Assembly (NCBI GenBank): GCA_018434945.1
Contig: JAHDOI010000045.1
Location: 1 to 40,882, forward strand
DNA length: 40,882 bases
Source of the DNA: Selenomonadales bacterium
GTDB lineage: Bacteria; Bacillota; Negativicutes; Sporomusales; UBA7701
Reading direction: 5' to 3'
Of this stretch, positions 22,319-31,676 are shown piece after piece (position 1 is the stretch's first letter; every line of letters starts with the position of its first letter). The notes under the pieces were generated by a model. It saw only the letters and a program-made list of their open reading frames with translations, was not told the DNA's origin and made no database searches. The position numbers were made by a program, and so were the translations under genes.

Positions 22319-24401
22319 CCCCGAATACTTCTTCAACCGCGAGCTGAGCTGGCTGAAGTTCAACCTCCGCGTCCTGCGCGAGGCCCAGGACAAGCGCAAC
22401 CCCCTCCTGGAAAGGATCCGTTTCGTCGGCATCACCGGCTCCAACCTCGACGAATTCTATATGATCCGCGTCGCCGGCCTGCGGCGCCAGCTCGAAAACG
22501 GCATCAACAAACTCGACGCCGCCGGACTGACGGTGGAGGAACAACTGCGCCAGATATCGCTGGCGACAAGGGAACTGGTCAAAAAGAAATACAACTACCT
22601 GCGGGTACTCAGGCGGGAAATGGAAAAAGAGGACATCTTCTTCTCCGCCGTCGACGAATTGCCCGAGAAAAACCGCGCCTGGACGGAGCGTTACTTTCAC
22701 AACACAATCTACCCCGTCCTCACCCCGCTGGCCGTCGACTCCAGCCACCCCTTCCCCTTCCTGCTCAACCGCAGCCTCAACCTGGCCGTTGAACTGCGGC
22801 AGGGCAGCGAGGCCAAGACGGCCGTCATCCAGGTGCCCAGCGTGCTGCCGAGGATTGTCGAAACCCCGGCGAGCGGCCGCAAACGGCGGTTCGTCTTTCT
22901 TGAGGAAATCATCAAAGCCTACTGCGGCGAACTCTTCCACGGCTACACCGTCAAAGACGTCACTCCCTTCCGCATCACCCGGAATGCCGACCTTGACATC
23001 GACGAAGAAGAAGCCGACGACCTCCTGGCCGAAGTCCAGAAGTCGCTCCGCCAGCGCAAGCGCGGCCAGACGGTGCGTCTCGAGATCGCCAGGACGGCCA
23101 GCCGCACGCTGCGGGAATTCCTCGTCGACAGCCTCAAGATCGCCGAACAGGACGTATTCGAAATCCGCGGTCCGATCGACACAAGCTATTTCATGCGGTT
23201 CGCCGACCTGCCCGGCTGCAGCCGGATGCGCTATGAACCCTTCACCCCGGCCGTTCCGGCCGACCTCGTCGGCGAAGAAGACCTTTTCGCCGCCATCCGC
23301 CAGCGCGACATCCTCCTCCACCACCCGTACGAATCGTTCACCCCCGTCGTCGAATTCATCCGCCGGGCGGCCACCGATCCGCAGGTGCTGGCGATAAAAC
23401 AGACGCTGTACAGGGTCGGGGGCGACTCGCCCATCGTCGCCGCGCTTGCCCAGGCTGCCGAAAACGGCAAGCAGGTCACCGTGCTTGTCGAGCTGAAAGC
23501 GCGCTTCGACGAGGAAAACAACATCCTCTGGGCAAGGCGGCTCGAAGAAGCCGGCTGCCACGTCATCTACGGCCTCGTCGGCCTTAAGACCCACGCCAAG
23601 ATCGCCCTGGTGGTCAGAAAAGAGACGTCAGGAATCAAACGCTACGTGCATATGGGCACAGGCAACTACAACGACGCCACCGCCAGGGTATACACCGACC
23701 TGGGCCTTTTCACCGCCAACGACCAGTTCGGGACCGACGCCTCCGCCTTCTTCAACGTAATCTCCGGCTACTCCGATCCGCCGGTGTGGAACAAATTCGC
23801 CGTCGCGCCCCTCGGCCTGCGGCAGAAATTCTACGAACTAATCGACCGGGAGATAAGCTTCGCCCGCGCCGGCAAACCGGCCCGCATCATCGCCAAGATC
23901 AACTCCCTCGTCGATAAGGAAATCGTCCGCAAACTCTACGAAGCATCCCACGCCGGGGTAAGGATCGACCTCATCGTCCGCGGCATCTGCCAGCTCAAAC
24001 CCGGCATCCCCGGCGTCAGCGAAACAATCACCGTCAGGAGCATCGTCGGCCGGTTCCTCGAACACAGCCGCATATTCCTGTTCGCCAACGGCGGTGACGA
24101 GCGCGTCTTTCTGTCCAGCTCCGACTGGATGTTCCGCAATCTCAGCGAGCGGGTCGAGCTCCTTTTCCCGGTCGATTCACCCGCCCACATCGAGCGCATC
24201 CGCGGTATCCTCGACCTCCTGCTGCAGGACAACCAGAAAGCCTACGTCATGAGGAACGACGGCAGCTATCGCCGCGCCGACAAGCGGACAAAAGCCTTAA
24301 ACTCCCAGGCTGAGTTTCTTCATCAGGCCCGCCAGGCCGCGCTGCAGGACGAACTGCCGCTCGAAAAGAGGCTCAAGCCCGCCTACCGGCGCAACGTATA
24401 G
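22308..24401 (+). CDS. ppk: polyphosphate kinase PPK1
   Basis: The 697-residue enzyme reversibly makes polyphosphate from ATP. N-terminal domain: FNRELSWLKFNLRVL and GSNLDEFYMIRVAGL. The phospholipase-D-like half carries ELKARFDEENNI and the autophosphorylated histidine in GLKTHAKIALV (His429). Then follow YVHMGTGNYND, the second-site region IVRGICQLKPG and SSSDWMFRNLSERVE. Length is typical. The start is GTG, 8 bases after GGGGGA, inside the end of the Ppx-like gene. This pairing with two Ppx homologues indicates a polyphosphate turnover module. Confidence 0.97.
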   Translation: MFNNPEYFFNRELSWLKFNLRVLREAQDKRNPLLERIRFVGITGSNLDEFYMIRVAGLRRQLENGINKLDAAGLTVEEQLRQISLATRELVKKKYNYLRVLRREMEKEDIFFSAVDELPEKNRAWTERYFHNTIYPVLTPLAVDSSHPFPFLLNRSLNLAVELRQGSEAKTAVIQVPSVLPRIVETPASGRKRRFVFLEEIIKAYCGELFHGYTVKDVTPFRITRNADLDIDEEEADDLLAEVQKSLRQRKRGQTVRLEIARTASRTLREFLVDSLKIAEQDVFEIRGPIDTSYFMRFADLPGCSRMRYEPFTPAVPADLVGEEDLFAAIRQRDILLHHPYESFTPVVEFIRRAATDPQVLAIKQTLYRVGGDSPIVAALAQAAENGKQVTVLVELKARFDEENNILWARRLEEAGCHVIYGLVGLKTHAKIALVVRKETSGIKRYVHMGTGNYNDATARVYTDLGLFTANDQFGTDASAFFNVISGYSDPPVWNKFAVAPLGLRQKFYELIDREISFARAGKPARIIAKINSLVDKEIVRKLYEASHAGVRIDLIVRGICQLKPGIPGVSETITVRSIVGRFLEHSRIFLFANGGDERVFLSSSDWMFRNLSERVELLFPVDSPAHIERIRGILDLLLQDNQKAYVMRNDGSYRRADKRTKALNSQAEFLHQARQAALQDELPLEKRLKPAYRRNV

Positions 24402-24430
24402 CGCCCCGCCCGCAATCGTCCCTTCGCCTC

Positions 24431-24459
24431 TTGACGGGCCTTGCCGCACCACTTATACT
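24431..24459 (+). promoter_or_regulatory. sigma-A-type promoter of the riboswitch transcript
   Basis: TTGACG (24431-24436), a 17-base spacer and TATACT (24454-24459) match a vegetative promoter. Start would be near 24466, just ahead of the palindrome at 24472-24488 and the riboswitch. Confidence 0.75.
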
Positions 24460-24471
24460 AGATTGTAATAT

Positions 24472-24488
24472 ATGTATAATGTATACAT
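24472..24488. promoter_or_regulatory. perfect palindromic operator-like site in the leader start
   Basis: ATGTATA-ATG-TATACAT is a perfect 7+3+7 inverted repeat about 6-22 bases downstream of the expected transcript start, a typical repressor position. Its core recurs at 3393-3406. It also contains TATAAT, so a second -10 cannot be excluded. Confidence 0.45.
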
Positions 24489-24499
24489 CGGTTTGATGG

Positions 24500-24631
24500 A
24501 AGTGCGCCTAGGGTTCCGGCCGTTCCGGCGGCGTCTGGTCCAAGCGGCGCAAGACCCTGCGACAGGGTCGACACCGTGGGTACAAAATACCCCAGCGGAA
24601 AGTTCCACAGGGAATTTTTCGCTGGGGTTTT
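24500..24631 (+). ncRNA. ykkC-class riboswitch with terminator
   Basis: The ykkC signatures occur in order: CTAGGGTTCCG at 24508-24518, GTCTGGTCC at 24533-24541, then ACACCG and the P3 hairpin GGGTA-CAAAA-TACCC at 24578-24592. Bases 24590-24592 are shared with an alternative hairpin, CCCCAGCG (24590-24597) with CGCTGGGG (24620-24627), followed by TTTT. Formation of P3 would prevent termination, so it should be a ligand-ON switch, as in known ykkC RNAs. The subtype (guanidine-I, ppGpp, PRPP or other) cannot be fixed by eye. It controls the LarA-like gene and perhaps the next two. Confidence 0.82.
24590..24631 (+). terminator. riboswitch expression-platform terminator
   Basis: CCCCAGCG and CGCTGGGG enclose an inner AGTTCC/GGAAT stem, and a T run follows at 24628-24631. 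It overlaps the last three bases of the aptamer P3 stem, making the two folds mutually exclusive. Confidence 0.8.
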
Positions 24632-24662
24632 ACTATTCTCAGAACACAGGGGTGTACCTTAT

Positions 24663-25955
24663 ATGGGCGAATTCTCCCTCCCGTTCGGCAGCGGCACGAT
24701 AGCCGTCTCGCTCCCGGCCGCGCGGCGAATCCAGGTGGTTGACGGCAAACCGACGCCTGTCGTGGACGACGTGGCAGATGCCGTGCGCCGTGCGCTCGCC
24801 ACTCCCATCGGCGCGCCGCCACTCGAAAAAGTCGTATCAGCCGGCGAGCGGGTGGCCGTCGTCGTCAGCGACCTGACCCGCGGCAGCCTGCGACATGACC
24901 TGTTCCTGCCCGCTCTGCTCGATGCACTCAACACCGCCGGCGTCCCCGATCGCGACATCACACTCGTCGTCGCCCTGGGGGCCCACCGTCGCCATACACA
25001 TGAGGAAAACATCGCCACCTACGGCCGGGAAACGGTCGGCCGCGTCAGCATCGAACAAAGCTTTGCCGCCGACGATGCCGACTTCGTCCATATCGGCACC
25101 ACCACCCGCGGCGTCGCGGCCAGAATCAGCCGTCACGTCGCCGCCGCCGACAAGGTCGTCCTCACCGGCGGCATCGCCTACCACCCCATGGCGGGATTTT
25201 CCGGCGGCCGGAAAAGCGTCGTGCCCGGGGTGGCGAGTTTCGACACCATTCAGGCCAGCCATCGTTTCTGTCTGAGCGACACCGCCGGCGGCGGCGTCAG
25301 CCCCTTGTGCGCCAGCGGCCTGCTGACCGGCAATCCTTTGCACGATGATCAGACGGAGGCTGCCGCCATGCTCGCGCCCGCCTTCCTGCTCAACGCCATC
25401 CCCGCGCCCGGCGGCGGGCTTGCCGGCTTCGTGGCCGGCCACTGGCGCGCCGCCTGGGAGGAGGGCTGCCGGCGGGTGGCCGCTATCTACGGCGTGCCTG
25501 TCCGCGAGCGGACCGACCTCGTCGTCGCCTCGGCCGGCGGCTATCCCAAAGACATCGACTTCTACCAGGCCACCAAAGCCACCGAGAACGCGCTCGCGGC
25601 CTGCAAAGAAGACGGCGTCGTCATCGCCCTGATGGAATGCCGCCATATCGCCGAACCGCCCGACTTCAGCGGCTGGTTCGACATCCCGCTGCTCGCCGAC
25701 CGGGAGCGGGCGTTGAGGGAACGATTTACCGTGCCGGGCTACGTGGCCTTGAAAACCGGCTTCGACGCCCGGCGTATCCAACACATAATCGTCACCCTGC
25801 CCGAAAACCGGGCCTTCATCGACAAAACGGGCATGACATATGCTGACGGCTTCGCCGCCGCCCTGGCGCTCGCCGAAGCCCGTCTCGGGCGCGGCGGCTA
25901 CACCGCCACCGTCATGCCCCACGCCGCCGACACCCTGCCGCTGCCGGCATTGTGA
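24663..25955 (+). CDS. LarA-like nickel-pincer racemase family protein (DUF2088)
   Basis: The 430-residue protein matches the lactate racemase LarA family: [67 protein letters not shown] (the lysine that carries the pincer cofactor and nearby histidines) and [19 protein letters not shown] (the catalytic-lysine region). Members racemise or epimerise lactate and other 2-hydroxyacids with a nickel cofactor made by LarB/LarC/LarE, none of which is in this window. The frame is open further upstream through the riboswitch, so ATG 24663 after the terminator is chosen. The ribosome site (CAGGGGTG) is weak. The substrate is undetermined; the PaaK-like gene next to it hints at aromatic or hydroxy acids. 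Confidence 0.83.
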   Translation: MGEFSLPFGSGTIAVSLPAARRIQVVDGKPTPVVDDVADAVRRALATPIGAPPLEKVVSAGERVAVVVSDLTRGSLRHDLFLPALLDALNTAGVPDRDITLVVALGAHRRHTHEENIATYGRETVGRVSIEQSFAADDADFVHIGTTTRGVAARISRHVAAADKVVLTGGIAYHPMAGFSGGRKSVVPGVASFDTIQASHRFCLSDTAGGGVSPLCASGLLTGNPLHDDQTEAAAMLAPAFLLNAIPAPGGGLAGFVAGHWRAAWEEGCRRVAAIYGVPVRERTDLVVASAGGYPKDIDFYQATKATENALAACKEDGVVIALMECRHIAEPPDFSGWFDIPLLADRERALRERFTVPGYVALKTGFDARRIQHIIVTLPENRAFIDKTGMTYADGFAAALALAEARLGRGGYTATVMPHAADTLPLPAL

Positions 25956-25986
25956 TTCGTGCGACCGAAAAGCAGGAGGGATTGAA

Positions 25987-27285
25987 TTGTTCTGGAATAA
26001 ACCGATAGAAACCATGAACCGCGCCGAACTATCCGCCGTGCAGTCGACCAGACTGCGCGACACCATCGACAGAGTCTACAGGCAGGTGCCTTTCTTCCGC
26101 AGCCGCATGCAGGCTGCCGGCCTGCTGCCCGAAGACATCGCCAGCCTCGAAGACCTTGCGCGCCTGCCATTCACCACCAAGCAGGACATGCGCGACAACT
26201 ACCCTTATGGCCTGTTCGCCGTGCCGCTTGCCGAAATCGTCCGCATCCACGCCTCCAGCGGCACCACCGGCAAGCCGACCGTAGTCGGCTACACCAAACG
26301 CGACATCGGCATCTGGTCTGAGGTCATGGCCCGCACGCTGACCGCGGCCGGCGCCAACCGCCAGTCCTTCATCCAGGTGGCCTACGGCTACGGACTCTTC
26401 ACCGGCGGCCTCGGCGTTCACTACGGCGCCGAACTCGTCGGCGCGTCGGTCATCCCCGTCTCCAGCGGCAACACCGCCCGCCAGATAATGCTCATGAAAG
26501 ACTTCGGCACCACCCTGCTGGCCTGCACCCCCTCCTACGCGCTGTATATCGCCGAGACCCTCGCCGAGATGGGGCTCGAACCCAAAGACCTTTCCCTCCG
26601 CGCCGGCGTATTCGGCGCCGAGCCGTGGTCGGAGCGGATGCGCAAGGAGATCGAAGCGCGGCTGTCGATCAAAGCGATCGACATCTACGGCCTCAGCGAG
26701 ATAATCGGACCGGGCGTCGCCAGCGAATGCGGGTGCCAGGACGGCCTCCACATCAACGAAGACCACTTCTACCCCGAAATCATCAACCCCCAGACAGGCC
26801 AAACGCTGCCTGACGGGGAAAAAGGCGAACTGGTGCTGACCACCATCACCAAAGAAGGCATGCCCATGATCCGCTACCGCACCCGCGACCTGACGGTGCT
26901 GACCCACAAGCAGTGCGACTGCGGCCGCACGCTCGTCCGCATGGGCAAAGTGCTGGGCCGCAGCGACGACATGCTCATCATCCGCGGCGTCAACGTCTTT
27001 CCCTCCCAGGTGGAGACGGTGCTCCTCGGCCTCGGCGAGACCTCGCCCCACTACCAGCTCATCGTCGACCGCGAGGACAATCTCGACAAACTTACCGTCC
27101 TCGTCGAAGTTACCGAGGCGATGTTCTCCGACGAAGTCCGCAGGCTGGAAACGCTCGAACACAAAATCGAAGCCGCCCTGGGCAGCGTACTCGGCGTGAC
27201 CGCCCAAGTCCGCCTCGTGGGGCCCAAGAGCATCGAGCGCAGCGAAGGCAAAGCCAAACGCGTAATCGACAACCGCAAACTGTAA
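25987..27285 (+). CDS. paaK: phenylacetate-CoA ligase family protein
   Basis: The 432-residue AMP-forming acyl-CoA ligase has the nucleotide loop [16 protein letters not shown] (about 94-109), [13 protein letters not shown], the metal/AMP region [29 protein letters not shown] and the C-terminal hinge [20 protein letters not shown] with the end [14 protein letters not shown]. This is the short PaaK type, which activates phenylacetate or related aryl acids. It starts at TTG ([10 protein letters not shown], as in relatives), 7 bases after AGGAGG. The ACT-domain gene follows after 16 bases. Anaerobes often pair these for aryl-acid or amino-acid-derived metabolism. Confidence 0.9.
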   Translation: MFWNKPIETMNRAELSAVQSTRLRDTIDRVYRQVPFFRSRMQAAGLLPEDIASLEDLARLPFTTKQDMRDNYPYGLFAVPLAEIVRIHASSGTTGKPTVVGYTKRDIGIWSEVMARTLTAAGANRQSFIQVAYGYGLFTGGLGVHYGAELVGASVIPVSSGNTARQIMLMKDFGTTLLACTPSYALYIAETLAEMGLEPKDLSLRAGVFGAEPWSERMRKEIEARLSIKAIDIYGLSEIIGPGVASECGCQDGLHINEDHFYPEIINPQTGQTLPDGEKGELVLTTITKEGMPMIRYRTRDLTVLTHKQCDCGRTLVRMGKVLGRSDDMLIIRGVNVFPSQVETVLLGLGETSPHYQLIVDREDNLDKLTVLVEVTEAMFSDEVRRLETLEHKIEAALGSVLGVTAQVRLVGPKSIERSEGKAKRVIDNRKL

Positions 27286-27301
27286 AGGGGGAGCGACAAG
27301 C

Positions 27302-27727
27302 ATGATCATCAAGCAAATCTCGGTATTCCTCGAGAACAAGCCGGGGACGCTGGCGGAAGTGCTGTCCGTGCTGGACCGCCACAACATCAATCTCCGGGCT
27401 ATGTCTGTGGCCGACACCGCCGACTTCGGCATCCTCAGGCTGGTGGTCAACGAACCCGACATAGTCGAGCAGGCCCTCAAAGGAGCGAGCCTCGCCGTTA
27501 AGACGACGCCGGTGCTGGCCATGAAAGTATCCGACAAGCCGGGCGGGCTGCTGGCCGAAGTGAAAAAACTGACCGCCGCCGGCATCAACATCGAGTACGT
27601 CTATGCTTTTGCCGCCCCGGCGGCCGACGAGGCGCGGGTGGTATTGAAGGTCGACGACCTCGACGCAGCGGAAAAGATCCTCAACGACAAAGCCGATGGC
27701 GGCGAAGGGCCTAATTTCTACTGGTGA
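27302..27727 (+). CDS. tandem ACT-domain regulatory protein
   Basis: The 141-residue protein is two ACT domains: residues 3-68 (KQISVFLENKPGTLAEVLSVL) and 70-135 (LAMKVSDKPGGLLAEVKKLTAAGINIEYVYAF). ACT pairs bind amino acids and modulate a partner. Proteins of this size commonly accompany PaaK-type ligases in anaerobes. It is last in the ykkC-controlled group and is followed by a strong terminator. The ligand is unknown, with aromatic or branched amino acids likely from context. Confidence 0.88.
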   Translation: MIIKQISVFLENKPGTLAEVLSVLDRHNINLRAMSVADTADFGILRLVVNEPDIVEQALKGASLAVKTTPVLAMKVSDKPGGLLAEVKKLTAAGINIEYVYAFAAPAADEARVVLKVDDLDAAEKILNDKADGGEGPNFYW

Positions 27728-27773
27728 AAAGCGCGGCCGCGCGCGGCGGCAACAGGTGTTTGATACTGCTCGG

Positions 27774-27806
27774 AGGAGGGCTGAAAAAGCCCTCCTTTAT
27801 TTTTTG
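27774..27806 (+). terminator. intrinsic terminator after the ACT-domain gene
   Basis: AGGAGGGCT (27774-27782) pairs with AGCCCTCCT (27788-27796) across a GAAAA loop, followed by TTATTTTTT. Confidence 0.9.
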
Positions 27807-27922
27807 CATACAGGATGCTTATGTACCCATAATGGATTTTGATGCAGATATAAGCGTATTTTGGGAGGGGAATAAGTAAAAAAAGTTTAAACAGTATTTT
27901 CAGTAATATTCTCAGAAAGAAT

Positions 27923-27940
27923 CAGTGAAATGTTTCACAA
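27923..27940. promoter_or_regulatory. Rex- or CRP/FNR-like operator upstream of the hydrogenase operon
   Basis: CAGTGAA-ATGT-TTCACAA matches the Rex consensus TTGTGAA-N4-TTCACAA at all but the first two bases. It also fits the CRP/FNR form TGTGA-N6-TCACA with one mismatch. It is 26 bases before the start codon of the first gene. The remainder of the 27807-27922 gap is AT-rich with weak promoter-like hexamers (TTGCAT at 27804, CATAAT at 27828). Confidence 0.55.
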
Positions 27941-27966
27941 ACTGGAACGGGAGGCGAAGAACAAGT

Positions 27967-30144
27967 ATGTGGGCCAACAAGTTCCCCAGACGGACCTTCC
28001 TCAAGGCCACGGCAGCGACAGCGGCCGCCGTGGGGGCGGGGGATGTCTTTTCACTCGGCGAATGGATGAAACAGGCCAGTGCCGCTCCGGTTACCAAGAT
28101 TCCGTCCCTCTGCGAGACCTGTTCCGCGGCATGCGGCATGTGGGTGCACGTCAAGAACGGCAGAATCTGGAAGGTTACCGGCCAAAAGGATCATGGCCAG
28201 AGCAAGGGCAAACTGTGCGCCCGCGGCCATGCCGGCATCGCCCAGGCGTACCACAAAGACCGCATCACCCATCCCATGAAGCGCGTCGGCGAAAACGACT
28301 TCGTGCCGATCACCTGGGAGCAGGCGTACAGCGAGATCGCTGCCAAGCTCAAAAAAGTGCTCCAGGAGCACGGACCTGACAAGGTCTTTTTCTCCCACAA
28401 CCCACGGCCGACAAACGCTTTCTACTGGCCGCGCCTGATGGCGGCCGTCGGCTCGAGCACCATCCAGTCCCACCACTCCATGTGCAGCACCGGCCGCGAT
28501 GTCGCCTACAAATGGACGACCGGCGGCATGGCGACCGCCGACCTCGGCAACACCAAATATATAGTCTTCCTCGGCCGCAACTACGTCGAAGGTCTTTCTC
28601 CCTCCTCGGCGGCCGGCATGGAGGCTGCCTACGCTAAAGGCACCAACATCATCGTCGTCGACCCCCGCCACAGCAACGCCTGCCTCTTCGCCACCGAATG
28701 GGTGCCGATCAGGCCCGGCACAGACCTTGCCCTCCTGCTGGCCGTAGCCAACGTCCTCATCGCCGAAAACCTCTACGACAAGGAGTTTGTCGACGAATGG
28801 TGCGTCGGCTTCGACGAGTTCAAGAAAGGCATGAAGGACTACACCCCTGAGTGGGCGTCCTCCGTCACCGATATCCCCGCAGCCACCATCTACGCCATCG
28901 CCCGCGGCCTGGGCAAGAACAGGCCCGCCAGCTGTATCGAGCAGGGCTACAAAGCCCCCAACGGCTGCAACTACGCCAACGGCACCCAGATGTTCCGCAT
29001 GGTCGCCTGCGTCAACGCCCTCCTCGGCAACTACGGCAAAGCCGGCGGCATGAAATTCGGCAACCCGCCCAAACTGGGCTCGCTCGACGCCAAGAAGCAC
29101 CCGGCCCCGCCCAAACCCAAAGCAAAACGCTGCGACGGCGTCGGCATCAAGGGCGAATTCCCCCTCTGCCAGCCCAATCAGGGCATCGTCCACATGATGC
29201 CCCAGCGCGCGCTCGAGGGCAAAGCCAAAGCCGGCTTCCTCTACCGCATCAACGTCGCCCGCAACGCTCCCCAGCCCGAACTGCTCACAAAGGGCTACAA
29301 AGCCCTCGACCTCTTCGTCGTCTGCGACATCAAATGGTCGGAGTCGGCCATGTGCGCCCACTACGTGCTGCCCGAGTGCAGCGCGGCCGAGCGCGAGGAC
29401 CTGCCGACCGTCGTCGGCGCGGCCGTAACCATGCGCACCGCCGCCATCGATGTCGTCCACTCCGAGACAAAGCCGCTGCCCGAGATCGTCACCGAACTCG
29501 CCGGCCACATGGGGCTGGGAAAATACTTCAACTTCACCCGCGAAGACGTCGCCGCCGCCATGGTCAAGCCGCTCGGCGTGACCCTGGAGGACCTCAGAAC
29601 CAAAGGCACCGTCAAGGTCAAAGCCCCGGCCGCCAAGCCGCTCGGGTTCAACACTAAATCGAAGAAAATCGAGATGTACTGTCAAGCCTTCGCCGACCAT
29701 GGTTACAAGCCGGTGCCCGAGTGGGAACCGCCTTACGCCAAGGCCGACAAAAACAGCTTCGTCCTCATCCACGGCAAGCAGGGCTTCCTGTCCCACACCA
29801 CCAGCATCAGCGACCCCTACCTCCTCGCCGTCGCCAAACGGGGCGACCTCGAGCGGCTGTGGATCAACGCCGACCGGGCCAAAAAAATGGGCATCAGAGA
29901 CGGCGACCTTGTCGAAGTCTCCTCGCCGCAGGCCACACGAAAGGTGCGGGTCAAAGTCACCGAGCGCGTCCACCCCGAGGCCGCCTACCTGCCCGCCGGC
30001 TATGGCCGTTTCGCCCCCTTCCTCAAGACGGGCGTCGGCTACGGCATCAACCCCAACGACTTTACCCCATGCAGGGCGGAAGCCATTTCGGGACACGCCA
30101 TGATGATGGAAGTCACCGTCACCATCAGAAAGGTGGGTGAATAA
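27967..30144 (+). CDS. Tat-exported molybdopterin oxidoreductase catalytic subunit
   Basis: The 725-residue protein has a twin-arginine leader (FPRRTFLKATAAT). A [4Fe-4S] site follows (CETCSAACGMW ... LCARG), then molybdopterin-guanine-dinucleotide domains. HSMCSTGRDVAYK (about residue 178) places a cysteine where PsrA/PhsA-type enzymes ligate molybdenum. The C-terminal dinucleotide-binding domain includes INADRAKKMGIRDGDLVEV. Relatives reduce polysulfide, thiosulfate or arsenic species, or oxidise formate; the substrate is not decidable. GGGAGG precedes ATG 27967; an upstream in-frame ATG at 27925 overlaps the operator and is rejected. It is first of four genes ending in a [NiFe] hydrogenase. 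Confidence 0.9.
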   Translation: MWANKFPRRTFLKATAATAAAVGAGDVFSLGEWMKQASAAPVTKIPSLCETCSAACGMWVHVKNGRIWKVTGQKDHGQSKGKLCARGHAGIAQAYHKDRITHPMKRVGENDFVPITWEQAYSEIAAKLKKVLQEHGPDKVFFSHNPRPTNAFYWPRLMAAVGSSTIQSHHSMCSTGRDVAYKWTTGGMATADLGNTKYIVFLGRNYVEGLSPSSAAGMEAAYAKGTNIIVVDPRHSNACLFATEWVPIRPGTDLALLLAVANVLIAENLYDKEFVDEWCVGFDEFKKGMKDYTPEWASSVTDIPAATIYAIARGLGKNRPASCIEQGYKAPNGCNYANGTQMFRMVACVNALLGNYGKAGGMKFGNPPKLGSLDAKKHPAPPKPKAKRCDGVGIKGEFPLCQPNQGIVHMMPQRALEGKAKAGFLYRINVARNAPQPELLTKGYKALDLFVVCDIKWSESAMCAHYVLPECSAAEREDLPTVVGAAVTMRTAAIDVVHSETKPLPEIVTELAGHMGLGKYFNFTREDVAAAMVKPLGVTLEDLRTKGTVKVKAPAAKPLGFNTKSKKIEMYCQAFADHGYKPVPEWEPPYAKADKNSFVLIHGKQGFLSHTTSISDPYLLAVAKRGDLERLWINADRAKKMGIRDGDLVEVSSPQATRKVRVKVTERVHPEAAYLPAGYGRFAPFLKTGVGYGINPNDFTPCRAEAISGHAMMMEVTVTIRKVGE

Positions 30145-30146
30145 CC

Positions 30147-30680
30147 ATGCCGCGCTACGCAATGATCATCGACGCCAAGAAATGCGTCGGCTGTTACGCC
30201 TGCCAGGTCGCCTGCCAGATGCAGAACGAGCTGGGGCCGGAAAACGCCTATATCCGTTTCGAGGACCGGGAGACAGGCAAATATCCCAACCCCAAATACG
30301 TCATGGTTCCCCTGCAGTGCCAGCACTGCCAGGACGCCCCCTGCGTCCCCGTCTGCCCCACAACCGCCTCCCACAAGGACAAGAACGGCCTCACCATGGT
30401 CGACAAAGACAAATGCATGGGCTGTCGGCGGTGCGTGCCCGCCTGCCCCTACAACGCCCGCACCTACCTCAAGGACGAGGGCATCGTCCAGGCCTGCAAC
30501 ATGTGCCTGTCGCTCGTCAAACAGGGCGAGGAGCCGGCCTGTGTATCCACCTGTCTGACCAAGGCCCGTTACTTCGGCGACCTCGACAATCCCAAGGGTG
30601 AATTCGCCAAGCAACTGGCCAAAGCCAAGCAGCTCAGGCCCGACTTCGGCACAAAGCCGACCCTGCTCTACATCATATAG
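30147..30680 (+). CDS. four-cluster ferredoxin-type electron transfer subunit (PsrB/NrfC-like)
   Basis: The 177-residue protein has sixteen cysteines in four groups: CVGCYACQVAC, CQHCQDAPCVPVC, CMGCRRCVPAC and CNMCLSLVKQGEEPACVSTC. This is the standard set of four [4Fe-4S] clusters in DmsB/PsrB/NrfC subunits. It lacks its own signal and presumably travels with the Tat-exported partner upstream, whose stop is 2 bases away. It would wire the molybdoenzyme to the hydrogenase small subunit encoded next. Confidence 0.92.
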   Translation: MPRYAMIIDAKKCVGCYACQVACQMQNELGPENAYIRFEDRETGKYPNPKYVMVPLQCQHCQDAPCVPVCPTTASHKDKNGLTMVDKDKCMGCRRCVPACPYNARTYLKDEGIVQACNMCLSLVKQGEEPACVSTCLTKARYFGDLDNPKGEFAKQLAKAKQLRPDFGTKPTLLYII

Positions 30681-30698
30681 CCGCCAGGAGGGAAAAAG

Positions 30699-31676
30699 AT
30701 GCGAAATTTAAGCCGTCGTGAATTCCTGCGCCTGTGCGGTGCGACCGGAGCCGCGCTTGGCCTGACCCATGCGATAAAGCCGGAAATCCTTCAAGCCTTC
30801 GCCGGTCCCGCCGGCGGCCAGCCGCCGATCGTCTGGCTCCAGGGCGGATCGTGCAGCGGCTGCTCGGTGTCGCTCTTAAACGGCGTCCAGCCCGAAATAG
30901 GCAAAGTACTCACCGAGGTTATCAGCCTCCAGTTCCACCAGACCCTCATGGCCGCAGCCGGCGAACCGGCGATGGAAATACTGCCTGCCGTCAAAAAGCA
31001 GTACGCCGGGCAGTACTATCTGGTCGTCGAAGGCTCCGTCTCCACCGGCGAAAAAGCCATGTACTCCACCCTCGGCGAGCGGGACGGCAAACCCGTATCC
31101 TTCGTCGAATGGGTCAAAACGATGGCCGCCGGCGCCAAAGCGGTCATAGCCGTGGGCACATGCGCCACCTACGGCGGCATCCCCGCCGCCGGCAGCAATC
31201 CCGCCGGCAGCAAGGCGGTCAGCGACGTCATCAGCGGCGTGCCGCTCATCAACGTCCCCGGCTGTCCCATCCACCCCGACCGCGTGCTGGGCACGCTGGT
31301 GCACGCCATCAAGTACGGCATGCCTGAACTCGACCATCTCAAACGGCCGACCGTCTTCTTCGGCAAATGCGTCCACGACCTCTGTGAGCGCCGCCAGATG
31401 TTCGATGAAGGCAAATTCGCCACCCGCCTGTCCGAGCCCGGCTGTCTCTACAAGCTCGGCTGCAAAGGCCCGATGGCCTACAACGACTGCCCCACCCGCA
31501 AATACAACAACAACACCAGCTGGTGCGTGGGCGCCAACGCCCCCTGCATCGCCTGCGTCGAGCCCGGCTTCCCCGACCATACCAGCCCCTTCTTCGAGCG
31601 CATGCCCGAATACGGCCCGGCTGGCACGCCTTCGCCGCAGCCCCGCCAGGGCAAAATCATCGGGGGTGATAAATAA
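30699..31676 (+). CDS. [NiFe] hydrogenase small subunit, Tat-exported
   Basis: The 325-residue protein has a twin-arginine leader (SRREFLRLCGATGAALG). The proximal cluster motif is GGSCSGCSVSLLN, with later ligands in GTCATYGGIP and VPGCPIHPD. The distal/medial cluster cysteines follow (CVHDLCERR, GCLYKLGCKGP, CPTRKYNNNTSWCVGANAPCIAC). This is the group 1 (uptake, periplasmic) arrangement. There is no C-terminal membrane anchor; it ends RQGKIIGGDK. Its stop shares one base with the start of the large-subunit gene (TAATG). GGAGGG precedes the ATG. Confidence 0.94.
   Translation: MRNLSRREFLRLCGATGAALGLTHAIKPEILQAFAGPAGGQPPIVWLQGGSCSGCSVSLLNGVQPEIGKVLTEVISLQFHQTLMAAAGEPAMEILPAVKKQYAGQYYLVVEGSVSTGEKAMYSTLGERDGKPVSFVEWVKTMAAGAKAVIAVGTCATYGGIPAAGSNPAGSKAVSDVISGVPLINVPGCPIHPDRVLGTLVHAIKYGMPELDHLKRPTVFFGKCVHDLCERRQMFDEGKFATRLSEPGCLYKLGCKGPMAYNDCPTRKYNNNTSWCVGANAPCIACVEPGFPDHTSPFFERMPEYGPAGTPSPQPRQGKIIGGDK

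Noticed and set aside
28051..30162. 703-residue open frame on the minus strand opposite the molybdopterin oxidoreductase
   Set aside because: The plus-strand gene has complete family motifs. The reverse frame is rich in Gly, Asp, Val and Ala as expected from a GC-rich shadow and has no ribosome site or domain.
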